The notes: generated by a model not told the origin, from the letters alone. A stretch of 64,000 nucleotides of DNA from Micrococcaceae bacterium Sec5.1 (GCA_039636795.1 CP143430.1:434001-498000), one strand, 5' to 3'. Positions 53,412 to 61,882 are shown, counted from the stretch's first letter. Made by a program: numbers and translations.

Positions 53412-55130
53412 CTAGTCTTTCAGATTCGGGAACTCTTCCTCGGTGTACTCCAGGCCGAGACCCGCCGGCAGGGGTCCGCTACCATGCCGGGCCACTTCTG
53501 TGCCGCGTAGTTCCACACGCCTGATCTTGCCCGAAATGGTCTTCGGAAGTTCGCCGAATTCGAGTCGCCTGATCCGTTTGAAGGGCGCCAAATGCTCGCG
53601 GCAGTATCGCAGGATGTCCTCGGCAACAGCGGGTCCGGGTTCGTAGCCGGCGGCGAGCACTACAAACGCTTTCGGCACCGACAGTTTCACGGGATCCGGT
53701 GAAGGCACGACGGCGGCCTCCGCCACTGCGGGGTGTTCGATGAGTACGCTTTCGAGTTCGAAAGGCGACAACCGGTAGTCGGAGGATTTGAAGACGTCGT
53801 CGTCCCGGCCCACATAAGTGATGACCCCTTCGGCGTCCCGGCTGGCCATGTCTCCGGTGTGGTAGTAACCGTCGCGGAACGCTTCTGCTGTTTTCGCTTC
53901 GTCGCCGAAGTAGCTCTTCATGAGCCCCACTGGGCGGGGGTCCAAGCGCAGGCAGAGTTCGCCGTCGTCGGATTCCTTCCCGGTGAGGGGATCGACCAAG
54001 ACGACGTCGTAACCAGGCAGCGGCCTGCCCATGGAACCGATCTTCACCGGCTGCGCGGGGGTGTTTGCGATCTGGACGGTGGATTCGGTCTGGCCGAAAC
54101 CGTCGCGGATGGTCACGCCCCACGCTTCCTCCACCTGGCCGATGACCTCGGCGTTCAGCGGTTCGCCGGCGGACACCACTTTCTGCGGCGGCGAGGTCAA
54201 CTGTGTGAGGTCCGCCTGGATGAGCATGCGCCAGACAGTGGGGGGTGCACAGAAACTTGTGACTCCTTCGCGGCCCATTTGGTCCATGAGGGCGGCCGCA
54301 TTGAAGCGTTCGTAGTTGTAGATGAAGACGCAGGCCTCGGCGATCCAAGGGGTGAAAACGTTGGACCAGGCGTGCTTGGCCCAGCCGGGAGAGGCGACGT
54401 TGAGGTGGACATCGCCGGGTTCAAGGCCGATCCAGTACATCGTGGACAGGTGGCCCACGGGGTAGGACGTGTGGGTGTGCTCCACGAGCTTGGCGCGCGA
54501 GGTGGTGCCGGACGTGAAGTAGAGCAGCATCGTCTCGTCCGCTTTGGTGGGGGCGTCAGGCGTGAACTCCTGCGGTGCGGAGAAGGAATCTCCATACTGT
54601 TTGGCTTCCGCGTTGGTGCGTTCCCCGCCGATCTCGATCAGCGTGTAATCGCCCTCCACAGCGGTGAACTTCCCGATGTTGGCGCTACCCACGGCCACCC
54701 AGTTGGCACCGCCGCGTTCCACGCGGTCCTGCAGATCGCGGGCACCCATAAGGGTGGTGGTGGGGATCATGACGATGCCCAGCTTTATGCCGGCCAGCAT
54801 GAGCTCCCAGAGCTCTACTTGGTTGCCCAGCATGATGATCATGTGGTCCCCGCGCTTGACGCCCTCGTTGCGCAGCCAGTTGGCAAGTTGCGAGGACCGC
54901 TGCGAAAGGTCCGCAAACGTGCGCCGGGTGGAACTGCCGTCCTGCTCAACGATGACCAGTGCCGGCTTGTTTCCCCGTTCCGGATCGGCAGCGATCTGGT
55001 CGAACCAATCCAGGGCGAAGTTGAACTCGTCAAAATGTGGCCATTCGAATTCGCTGTGCGCCTGCTTGTAGTCCTCGCGCAGTTCCAGCAGCCGGTCCCG
55101 CGCCGCACGGAAGTCTTCTGTGACTGTCAT
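53412..55130 (-). CDS. AMP-forming acyl-CoA synthetase
   Basis: 572 residues of the adenylate-forming family. The core motifs are LLYFTSGTTSRAKLVEHTHT (P-loop-like A3; usual T-S-G-T-T-G-x-P-K changed to TSRAK), DGFGQTESTVQ (A5), YYHTGDMASRDAEGVITYVG (A7) and DDVFKSSDYRLSPFELE (A8). The catalytic Lys near the end is in LPKTISGKIRRVELRG. It is closest to medium-chain or acetyl-CoA synthetase-like enzymes. It is co-directional with the MarR gene and divergent from an acyl-CoA dehydrogenase, consistent with activation of a short or branched fatty acid. Confidence 0.92.
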   Translation of the reverse strand: MTVTEDFRAARDRLLELREDYKQAHSEFEWPHFDEFNFALDWFDQIAADPERGNKPALVIVEQDGSSTRRTFADLSQRSSQLANWLRNEGVKRGDHMIIMLGNQVELWELMLAGIKLGIVMIPTTTLMGARDLQDRVERGGANWVAVGSANIGKFTAVEGDYTLIEIGGERTNAEAKQYGDSFSAPQEFTPDAPTKADETMLLYFTSGTTSRAKLVEHTHTSYPVGHLSTMYWIGLEPGDVHLNVASPGWAKHAWSNVFTPWIAEACVFIYNYERFNAAALMDQMGREGVTSFCAPPTVWRMLIQADLTQLTSPPQKVVSAGEPLNAEVIGQVEEAWGVTIRDGFGQTESTVQIANTPAQPVKIGSMGRPLPGYDVVLVDPLTGKESDDGELCLRLDPRPVGLMKSYFGDEAKTAEAFRDGYYHTGDMASRDAEGVITYVGRDDDVFKSSDYRLSPFELESVLIEHPAVAEAAVVPSPDPVKLSVPKAFVVLAAGYEPGPAVAEDILRYCREHLAPFKRIRRLEFGELPKTISGKIRRVELRGTEVARHGSGPLPAGLGLEYTEEEFPNLKD

Positions 55131-55206
55131 AGTCCGCCTTTCGCTGGGGAATACTGCCTCGGCGCCGTCGCCGGAGCATCCCGCCTAGTGGTCCACATCA
55201 CCTTGC

Positions 55207-55223
55207 AATATACTAGGACATCC
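55207..55223 (-). promoter_or_regulatory. Promoter element shared with the mmsA promoter
   Basis: AATATACTAGGACATCC on the plus strand (reverse GGATGTCCTAGTATATT) sits in the divergent region between the acyl-CoA ligase (start 55130) and acyl-CoA dehydrogenase (start 55267). It matches the element before mmsA at 15 of 17 positions. The surrounding CTTGCAATATACTAGGACATCCAAG has CTTG/CAAG ends. Confidence 0.55.
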
Positions 55224-55266
55224 AAGGGTTTGGAAGAGCCTGCGTTGGACATGACGAAGGGGTCAA

Positions 55267-56487
55267 ATGCTCGACGAAAAAGCAGCTGCCGGCACCGTTA
55301 CCAGCGGCGAACCGATACAGAAAGTCCTCCCTCCTTATCCGGAGGCGGACCTGATGCACGTGGTGGACCTGCTTCCTGCGGGGGAGCGTGAGCGGTACGC
55401 GGACGTGCGGGAGTTCCTCCAAACGCGGATCCGTGCCGCCAGCATCGAATACTGGAACCGCGAAGAGTTCCCGTTCGGGCTCCTGGCCGAGATGGCCAAA
55501 TATGGACTCGGCGGGCTCCAGACCGACGGCTCCTCCAAGCTGTTCAAGGGCCTCATGTACACCGAGATTGCCCGGGCCGACGTGTCGCTTTCCGCACTGG
55601 TCGGCATCCACAACGAGCTCATTGTCGGCATGATCCACGAACTCGGCTCTCCCGAACAGAAGCGGAAATGGCTTCCAGGGCTGGAGGCCTTCACCCAGTT
55701 GGGCGCCTTCGCGCTCACGGAACCGGATCACGGTTCGGACATCGCCGGAGGACTCTCGACGACGGCGCGACGCGACGGCGACGAATGGGTCATCAACGGT
55801 GCCAAGCGCTGGATTGGGGCAGGCACGATTGCTGACTTCGCCTTGGTGTGGGCGCGCGACGTGTCCGATCATCAGATCAAGGGGTTCATTGTGGAGTCGG
55901 ACCGGGCAGGCTACTCGGCCACAAAGATCACCAACAAGATCGGCCTCCGCATCATGCAGAATGCGGACATCACGCTGGACGACGTTCGGATTCCTGCGGA
56001 TAACCTGCTGCCCGGCGCCACAGCGTTCTCGCGGGCCAATGACCTGTTGCGGGATTCGCGGGCCTGGGTGGGTTGGCAGGCTGCGGGCATCCAGCTCGCG
56101 GCCTTTGATATCGCCCGCTCCTACGCCCTGGAACGCAAGCAGTTTGGCAAGGAATTGGCCAGATTTCAGCTCATCCAGCAGCAACTGGCCGACATTCTGG
56201 GCAACGCCAACGCCTCACTGTCCTTGATGGTGGAACTGGCGCGCATCCAGCAGGCCGGGAAGCTGGAAATGGTGCAGGCCGCCATGTGCAAGGCGACCAC
56301 AACGCGCTTGGCGCGTTCGTCGGTGGCCATGGGCCGATCCCTGATGGGTGGAAACGGCATCACCACGGATTACGAGATGGGCAAGCTCTTCGGCGACGCC
56401 GAAATCCTGTACACCTACGAGGGCAGCTACGAGATCAACTCCATGATCGTGGCCAGGGCGGTAACGGGAAAGTCAGCGTTCGTCTAA
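55267..56487 (+). CDS. Acyl-CoA dehydrogenase
   Basis: 406 residues from an ATG behind GAAGGGG. FAD-dependent acyl-CoA dehydrogenase fold: FALTEPDHGSDIAGGLSTTA (FAD/substrate loop), WVINGAKRWIGAGTIADFAL, IGLRIMQNADITLDDVRIPA, GIQLAAFDIARSYALERKQFG and MGGNGITTDYEMGKLFGDAE. The catalytic Glu region is ILYTYEGSYEINSMIVARAV. The sequence resembles the glutaryl-CoA dehydrogenase-like group. With the valine genes nearby and the shared promoter element, isobutyryl-CoA or another short branched substrate is plausible but not proven. Confidence 0.92.
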   Translation: MLDEKAAAGTVTSGEPIQKVLPPYPEADLMHVVDLLPAGERERYADVREFLQTRIRAASIEYWNREEFPFGLLAEMAKYGLGGLQTDGSSKLFKGLMYTEIARADVSLSALVGIHNELIVGMIHELGSPEQKRKWLPGLEAFTQLGAFALTEPDHGSDIAGGLSTTARRDGDEWVINGAKRWIGAGTIADFALVWARDVSDHQIKGFIVESDRAGYSATKITNKIGLRIMQNADITLDDVRIPADNLLPGATAFSRANDLLRDSRAWVGWQAAGIQLAAFDIARSYALERKQFGKELARFQLIQQQLADILGNANASLSLMVELARIQQAGKLEMVQAAMCKATTTRLARSSVAMGRSLMGGNGITTDYEMGKLFGDAEILYTYEGSYEINSMIVARAVTGKSAFV

Positions 56488-56493
56488 GCCGAA

Positions 56494-56544
56494 AACGAGA
56501 GCATCTCTTCGCCCATGGAACGCTGGCGAAGAGATGCTCTCGTT
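56494..56544. terminator. Perfect 20-bp stem terminator between convergent genes
   Basis: AACGAGAGCATCTCTTCGCC (56494-56513) pairs without mismatch with its reverse complement at 56525-56544 around an 11-base loop. It lies 7 bp after the acyl-CoA dehydrogenase stop and just before the convergent permease stop. Confidence 0.88.
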
Positions 56545-56565
56545 GGTGTGACTCTGAAGTAACGG

Positions 56566-58203
56566 CTAGGAACTTTGGGTTAGGACGTGGACAGGCTCCG
56601 ATGCGGCTTGCTCAGGGGCTCCGGGTTCATGGGACGCTGACCCCGGCGAGGCTGGCTCCGGGGAGGGGGCCGCAGCGGCGTGCTCGGCCAGGACCCCTGT
56701 CCGGTGCCTGATACGGAGGCGGTAGAGGAGCGTTCCGCCGATGACTACGGCAGCAACGAACATGACGCCGCCCCACTGCAGGTACCACTCGAAGGGCGGT
56801 ACTGAGTTGTAAATCTCCGGCCGTGGCCAAATCAGGTTCAGCGTCATCGCGCCGCCCCAGAGCACTGCGAGGATGTTCACGGGCAGCCCCCATTTACCGA
56901 GACTGAATCCTGGTTCTGAACCGTCGTCCTTCAGCGGCCACTTCTTGAGGAACCGGCGCCGCAGCATCGGCACCGTGACCAGCAGGTAGGAGAGGTAGAT
57001 CAGGACGATGCTGATGCTGGAAAGGATGGTGAAGATAGCTGGCTGGGAGATGTTGACGATCAACGGAATCACAGCGACTACACCGATAACGATTGCAGCC
57101 ACTGTCGGGGTTTTGCGGGTGGGATGCACTTTGCTGAGCTGGCGGCTGAAGGGAAGGTTGTTGTCCCTGGCCATGGCGAACATCATCCGGATAGCTGCTG
57201 CATGGACGGCCAGTGTGCAGACCACGACGGCCACCACGATGCAAACCAGGAAGGCTTTGCCGAAGGGGCCGCCCAGCACGGAAAGCACAATGTACTGAAG
57301 CCCGCCATCGGCAGCTCCAAGCTTGGGATCGGAAAGATCGGGCGCGGCCAGGATGCCGCCCAGGAGGAGCAGTCCTCCCAAGAGGAAGGACGCCGTAACG
57401 GCACGCAGGATGGCCTTGGGGGCAGTGCGCTTGGGGTCCTTGGTTTCCTCGCCCAGGGAACTGGCGGTATCGAACCCGTACATGACGTAGCCGGAGGCCA
57501 TGGCAGCAATCATGAACACCCCGAAGAAGCCCAGAGGATGTCCTTCGCCGAAACCGGCCGTGTCCAGGAGGACTTCCGGTCCCCGCACGGAATGCCAAAT
57601 CAGCGCAGCGATCAGCAGGACGGCCGCAACCAGTTCCACAAATACGCCAACGCTGTTGATCATGGTCATGAGCTTCACGCCGAAAGCGTTGATGAGCGTG
57701 GAAATGCCGATCATGATGCTGGCAAGGATGACGCCGTTGACGGCGAAGTCGTAAGGCCCTGTTCCATCGCCCACCAGTTGGAAGCCACTCCAGATCTGCG
57801 GCAAGGTGATTTGAAGGGCCAAGGCAACGGAACCCAGAGCCATGATCGAGGAAATGAGGAGTAACCAGCCTGCCAGCCAGGCCCACGTTCCGGTGGAGAG
57901 TCGTTTAGCCCAGTTGTAGACCGATCCAGCCACTGGGTAGCGGCCAGCAAGTTCCGCAAAGCACAGAGCGACCATTAGCTGGCCGACGAAGACGATTGGC
58001 CATGACCACGCATAGGCCGGACCGGCCGTGGAAAAGCCGAAGTAAAAGAGTTGAAAAACGCCGGTGAGGATAGAGATGTAACTGACGCCGGCGGCGAAGC
58101 TGGCGAACTTGCCGATGCTGCGGTCAAGGGTTTGGGCGTAGCCAAACTCGTCCATGCCACTGGCATCGCTCTTGCGGGGTCCTAATTTGCTGGGTTCTGA
58201 CAT
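56566..58203 (-). CDS. APC-family permease of the choline locus
   Basis: 545 residues from the ATG at 58203 (AGGAG upstream). A leaderless in-frame ATG at 58404 follows a good promoter but would add 67 residues of non-coding appearance. Twelve hydrophobic helices with APC-superfamily motifs are seen: SILTGVFQLFYFGFSTAGPA, VALCFAELAGRYPVAGSVYN, VMYGFDTASSLGEETKDPKR. The polar N-terminus and the Pro/Ala/Ser-rich tail are cytoplasmic. It lies downstream of the choline oxidase gene with its own copy of the choline-locus operator, so uptake of choline or a related amine is likely. The substrate cannot be read from the sequence. Confidence 0.88.
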   Translation of the reverse strand: MSEPSKLGPRKSDASGMDEFGYAQTLDRSIGKFASFAAGVSYISILTGVFQLFYFGFSTAGPAYAWSWPIVFVGQLMVALCFAELAGRYPVAGSVYNWAKRLSTGTWAWLAGWLLLISSIMALGSVALALQITLPQIWSGFQLVGDGTGPYDFAVNGVILASIMIGISTLINAFGVKLMTMINSVGVFVELVAAVLLIAALIWHSVRGPEVLLDTAGFGEGHPLGFFGVFMIAAMASGYVMYGFDTASSLGEETKDPKRTAPKAILRAVTASFLLGGLLLLGGILAAPDLSDPKLGAADGGLQYIVLSVLGGPFGKAFLVCIVVAVVVCTLAVHAAAIRMMFAMARDNNLPFSRQLSKVHPTRKTPTVAAIVIGVVAVIPLIVNISQPAIFTILSSISIVLIYLSYLLVTVPMLRRRFLKKWPLKDDGSEPGFSLGKWGLPVNILAVLWGGAMTLNLIWPRPEIYNSVPPFEWYLQWGGVMFVAAVVIGGTLLYRLRIRHRTGVLAEHAAAAPSPEPASPGSASHEPGAPEQAASEPVHVLTQSS

Positions 58204-58401
58204 TCGAACTCCTAACTCAGACGTGCACCGAATGGTGATGACCTGCGGCCGCCATTGGTCGCAGTCGAAATCAAAAGGCCGGGCACCACTGTGTGCCTCC
58301 GGCTGTTCCCCATTGTTGTAACGGGGCTGGCTGGGCCTTCGATGTGGTCGAAGGCCCAGGCCACGCCCGCCAAGCCGCAACCGAATAGGTGTGGCGTGGG
58401 T

Positions 58402-58465
58402 CATAAGAAGAGGTTAGTTCAGATTGAACAGGCGTTCAAGACTTGCGCATGAACAAATGTTCAAG
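58402..58465 (-). promoter_or_regulatory. Permease promoter with two TetR/BetI-like operators
   Basis: Two palindromes share the half-site TGAACA: ATTGAACAGGCGTTCAAG (58423-58440) and CATGAACAAATGTTCAAG (58448-58465). On the minus strand TTGAAC (58434-58439), a 17-bp spacer and TAACCT (58411-58416) form a consensus-like promoter. It is followed 6 bp later by an ATG (58402-58404) opening ATGACCCACGCC. The layout matches the betB promoter almost base for base. Confidence 0.82.
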
Positions 58466-58506
58466 AATAATGCGGGCGTCCTTTTCGGGCTTTGCGCTCG
58501 CGGGCC

Positions 58507-58597
58507 GGAAACGTGGGCCGGGAAACGTGGGGATGGAAACGTGTGCGCTGAAACGCCGGTGGGGCGCTGGGTGCGCCATCCACCGGTGTTTCAGCGC
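58507..58597 (-). terminator. codA 3' hairpin with adjoining 14-bp repeats
   Basis: GCGCTGAAACGCCGGTGG (58545-58562) pairs with CCACCGGTGTTTCAGCGC (58580-58597) with one G-T wobble. The hairpin lies 12 bp beyond the choline oxidase stop on its strand. Three copies of GGAAACGTGG with 14-bp period (58507, 58521, 58535) adjoin it, and a fourth diverged copy forms part of the stem. Confidence 0.75.
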
Positions 58598-58608
58598 CAA
58601 TCACCTGC

Positions 58609-60249
58609 TCAGGCGGGGGTCAAGCTGAAGTCCGCCTCCGCCGTCGTGGTTTCATCCGTCCGGCTTGCCTTGATGAGGTCTGCGCACCGCTCACCAATCA
58701 TCATGACGGTGATGTTGGGGTTCACGGTGACGTGTTCCGGCATGACGGAGGCGTCGGCAACGCGCAGGCCGGTGACGCCCTTGACCCGCAGATCGGGATC
58801 CAGTGGTGACATGTCGTCCTCTACTGGTCCCATGCGGACGGTGCCGACCGGGTGGTAGACGGTGTTGTGCGTTTTGCGGATGTAATCCTGCAGTTCCTCG
58901 TCCGTCTGTGCCTCGATCCCAGGGGAGAGCTCCCGGCCGGCCCATTCAGCCATGGCCGGCTGAGCGGCGATTTCCCGGGCCTTGCGGATGCCGGCCACCA
59001 TGACGCGCATGTCGTGGCCCTCTGGATCCGTGAAGTAGCGGGGGTCAACCATCGGCTTGTCGCGGAAGTCCCGGCTGCGAAGCCGGACGGTCCCGCGGGA
59101 ACGGGCGTGGGTGACGTTCGGCGTGAGGCTGAAGCCATTCTCCGTGGTGGGGTAGCCGTACCGAAGGGTGTTCATGTCGAACGGGACAGAGCCGTAATGC
59201 ATCATCAGGTCCGGGCGATCCAAACCCTCTTCGGTGGGAGTAAAGATGCCAATCTCCCACCACTGGGTGGAGGTCTGCACCATCGGCTGCTTGGCCTCGA
59301 ACTGCACCACGCCTTCCGGGTGGTCCTGCAGGTGTTCGCCGACGCCGGGGGAGTCGACCACCACGTCGATGCCGTGTGCGGCGAGATGCGCGGCCGGGCC
59401 GATGCCGGAGAGCATGAGGAGCTTGGGGGAGTCGATGGCGCCGGTGGACAGGATGACTTCGCGCTGCGCTGTGAGACGGTGGGTCCGGCCGAAAGCTGAG
59501 TCAACGACGTCGACGCCGGTGCAGCGCTTGTCCGCATCGAACACCAGCTGGCGGGCACGCAGGCCAGTCAGCAGTGTGAAGTTTTCACGTTCGATGATGG
59601 GGTGGATGTAGGAGACCGAGCTGGAGGAACGCGTGCCGTCCGAACGGCGATTGATCTGGAAGAAGTTGGCCCCGTTAATCACTGTGTTGCCGTCATTGAA
59701 CTTTGCGCGGGGGATGCCGGCCTGCTCGCAGGCGTCAAGGAGCGCGACGCCGGTGGGATCCGTCGGTGGCACGTTCATCAGGTGCACAGGCCCCGAGTCG
59801 CCATGGTGGGGAGCATCCGAGCCGGCGTCCTCGTTGGTTTCGAGGCGTTGGTACAACGGCCAGGCGGCAGCAGCGTTCCAGCCGGTGGCGCCGTACTTTG
59901 ACTCCCACTCGTCCAGGTCTTCGCGAGGAGCCCAGAAAGCGATGCAGGAGTTGTGGCTGGAGCAGCCACCCATGACCTTGGCGCGGGCGTGGCGCATGAA
60001 GGAGTTGCCGTTCTCCTGCGGTTCCACCGGGTAGTCCCAGTCGTACCCCGACTCCAGCAGTTCCATCCAGCGGTCAAGCTGCAGGATCTCGGGGAGGCCG
60101 CGGTCATCCGGACCGGCTTCAACCAGCGCCACGGTAACGGAAGGATCCTCGCTCAGACGGGCCGCTACAGCGGCCCCGGCAGAGCCGCCGCCGATGACCA
60201 CGTAGTCGAACCCTCGGTCATTGAGGTTCTCGATGTTGTCGGTGTGCAT
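58609..60249 (-). CDS. codA: Choline oxidase
   Basis: 546 residues, the exact length of Arthrobacter globiformis choline oxidase. GMC-fold flavoenzyme: YVVIGGGSAGAAVAARLSED at the N-terminus, then VMGGCSSHNSCIAFWAPRED, in which His99 is the covalent FAD site of the homologue. The active-site His is in KTHNTVYHPVGTVRMG and the Asn in VTVNPNITVMMIGER. The enzyme oxidises choline to betaine aldehyde and on to glycine betaine with oxygen, releasing peroxide twice, unlike the membrane-linked dehydrogenase BetA. It directly follows betB (adjacent stop and start), under the same operator-controlled promoter. Confidence 0.97.
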   Translation of the reverse strand: MHTDNIENLNDRGFDYVVIGGGSAGAAVAARLSEDPSVTVALVEAGPDDRGLPEILQLDRWMELLESGYDWDYPVEPQENGNSFMRHARAKVMGGCSSHNSCIAFWAPREDLDEWESKYGATGWNAAAAWPLYQRLETNEDAGSDAPHHGDSGPVHLMNVPPTDPTGVALLDACEQAGIPRAKFNDGNTVINGANFFQINRRSDGTRSSSSVSYIHPIIERENFTLLTGLRARQLVFDADKRCTGVDVVDSAFGRTHRLTAQREVILSTGAIDSPKLLMLSGIGPAAHLAAHGIDVVVDSPGVGEHLQDHPEGVVQFEAKQPMVQTSTQWWEIGIFTPTEEGLDRPDLMMHYGSVPFDMNTLRYGYPTTENGFSLTPNVTHARSRGTVRLRSRDFRDKPMVDPRYFTDPEGHDMRVMVAGIRKAREIAAQPAMAEWAGRELSPGIEAQTDEELQDYIRKTHNTVYHPVGTVRMGPVEDDMSPLDPDLRVKGVTGLRVADASVMPEHVTVNPNITVMMIGERCADLIKASRTDETTTAEADFSLTPA

Positions 60250-61761
60250 CTATTTCTCCTTGCTGCGCTCAGCGAACCAGCCGGTTACCTGCGGGTTGGT
60301 GTTCTGGTAAATGTGCTTGGCTTCCTGGTATTCAGCGAGTCCGGTGGGACCGAGCTCGCGGCCGACGCCGGACTGGCCAAAGCCGCCCCATTCGGCCTGC
60401 GGAAGGTAGGGGTGGTAGTCGTTGATCCAAACGGTGCCGTGCCGCAACCGGCCTGCTACCCGCTGCGCCTTGCCTGCATCCTGGGTCCAGACGGCGCCCG
60501 CCAGTCCGTAGATGGTGTCGTTCGCAGTGGCGACGGCTTCGTCTTCCGTGCGGAAGGTTTCCACAGTTACTACAGGGCCGAAGGCTTCGTCGATGACAAC
60601 CGACATTCCCCGTTGGACGCGGTCCAGGATAGTCGGCTGGTAGTAGAAACCGGCGTCGTACTTCTCCCCTTCAGGCGCCGCGCCGCCACAACGCAGGCGT
60701 GCGCCCTCCGCCACGCCACGCTGGACGTAGGCATCGACCTTCTCGCGGTGGGCTGCGGAAATCAGCGGTCCGGTTTCGGCGGACTCATCGAACGGGCCGC
60801 CGAGGCGGATGTCCTGTGCCCTGCGGACCAGCTCGTCGACGAAGCGTTCGGCGATGGATTCCTCCACCACCAGCCGCGCCCCAGCGGAGCAGACCTGGCC
60901 TGAGTGCACAAAAGCGCCGTTCAGCGCATTGTCGACGGCGGCGTCGAAGTCAGCGTCCGCAAACACAACGTTGGGGTTCTTGCCGCCGAGCTCCAGGGCT
61001 ATCTTTTTTACAGTGCCAGCGGCGGCCGCGGCAATGCGCTTGCCGGTTTCCAGGCCACCCGTAAAGGAGACCAAATCAATGTCAGGGTGCTCCGAAAGGG
61101 GTGCGCCCGCTTTGGCGCCCGGGCCCGTCACGAGGTTGGCGACGCCGTCCGGCAGACCGAGGTCCTTGAGCAACTGCATGGCCAGGATTGCCGTGGACGG
61201 GGTCAACTCGGCGGGCTTGAGGACGAAGGTGCAGCCAGCGGCCAGGGCGGGAGCGATCTTCCACGCAGCCTGCAGCAGCGGGTAGTTCCACGGCGTAATC
61301 AAGCCGCAGACGCCAACGGGCTCGTAGACAACTTTGCTGACGACGGCGTTGTCCCCGGCGTCGACTACCCGGCCCGCCGACTGCCCGGCGAGCCTTCCGA
61401 AGTATTCGAAGCAGGCAGCGATGTCGTCGATGTCGATGCGGCTTTCGATGATCCGCTTGCCGGTGTCCAGCGATTCGGCGCGAGCGAATTTCTCCCGGCG
61501 TTCGCGCAGTTCAGCGGCGACCTTCAGCAGGAACGCGCCGCGATCGGGCGCCGGTACAGAGGACCAGACGCCGGAGTCGAAGGCTGCACGAGCGGCAGAA
61601 ATGGCGCGCTCGGCATCTTCGCGGCAAGCCTCGGACACCGTGGCGACCAGTTCGCCGTCGGCCGGGTTGTGGATTTGGCGGACCGCACCGGACGCAGCCG
61701 GCTCCCACGAGCCGTTGATGAAAAGCGTGGATGCGGAATCGGAGAATGTGGCTTGGGTCAT
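60250..61761 (-). CDS. betB: Betaine aldehyde dehydrogenase
   Basis: 503 residues from the ATG at 61761. No ribosome site precedes it, and a promoter -10 ends 7 bp upstream, so the mRNA is probably leaderless. NAD-dependent aldehyde dehydrogenase: GVCGLITPWNYPLLQAAWKI, SFTGGLETGKRIAAAA, KKIALELGGKNPNVVFADAD (catalytic Glu) and FVHSGQVCSAGARLVV (catalytic Cys). The C-terminus PTGLAEYQEAKHIYQNTNPQ fits the betaine aldehyde group. It oxidises betaine aldehyde to glycine betaine, overlapping in function with the second half-reaction of choline oxidase encoded next to it. Confidence 0.93.
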   Translation of the reverse strand: MTQATFSDSASTLFINGSWEPAASGAVRQIHNPADGELVATVSEACREDAERAISAARAAFDSGVWSSVPAPDRGAFLLKVAAELRERREKFARAESLDTGKRIIESRIDIDDIAACFEYFGRLAGQSAGRVVDAGDNAVVSKVVYEPVGVCGLITPWNYPLLQAAWKIAPALAAGCTFVLKPAELTPSTAILAMQLLKDLGLPDGVANLVTGPGAKAGAPLSEHPDIDLVSFTGGLETGKRIAAAAAGTVKKIALELGGKNPNVVFADADFDAAVDNALNGAFVHSGQVCSAGARLVVEESIAERFVDELVRRAQDIRLGGPFDESAETGPLISAAHREKVDAYVQRGVAEGARLRCGGAAPEGEKYDAGFYYQPTILDRVQRGMSVVIDEAFGPVVTVETFRTEDEAVATANDTIYGLAGAVWTQDAGKAQRVAGRLRHGTVWINDYHPYLPQAEWGGFGQSGVGRELGPTGLAEYQEAKHIYQNTNPQVTGWFAERSKEK

Positions 61762-61768
61762 ACTGTGT

Positions 61769-61822
61769 AGATTAGTGGATCTTGAACATCTGTTCAAGGG
61801 TAATTATGAACAAATGTTCAAA
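61769..61822 (-). promoter_or_regulatory. betB promoter with two TetR/BetI-like operators
   Basis: CTTGAACATCTGTTCAAG (61781-61798) is a perfect palindrome, and TATGAACAAATGTTCAAA (61805-61822) is a second copy 24 bp away. On the minus strand TTGAAC (61792-61797), a 17-bp spacer and TAATCT (61769-61774) form the promoter, so the first operator covers the -35. The ATG begins 7 bp after the -10. Confidence 0.88.
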
Positions 61823-61840
61823 GTGGTGCTGGCTGGCCTG

Positions 61841-61873
61841 GTGCGGAGCGTCCCTGTAAAGGACACCCCGCAC
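61841..61873 (-). terminator. Hairpin after the truncated NmrA-like gene
   Basis: GTGCGG (61841-61846) pairs with CCGCAC (61868-61873), and GTCC with GGAC lies inside. It lies 10 bp beyond the stop of the truncated gene on the minus strand and directly before the betB operators. Confidence 0.55.
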
Positions 61874-61882
61874 ACTGTCCGG

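Noticed and set aside
52032..53510. 492-residue Gly/Ser/Thr-rich plus-strand open frame resembling a PE_PGRS-like protein
   Set aside because: It is the antisense of the proline-rich secreted protein. Pro codons CCN read as Gly codons on the other strand, producing the illusion, and the frame also crosses the MarR gene in antisense. The minus-strand gene has a signal peptide and ribosome site.
53733..55391. 552-residue plus-strand open frame
   Set aside because: Antisense of the acyl-CoA synthetase, whose adenylation motifs are intact.
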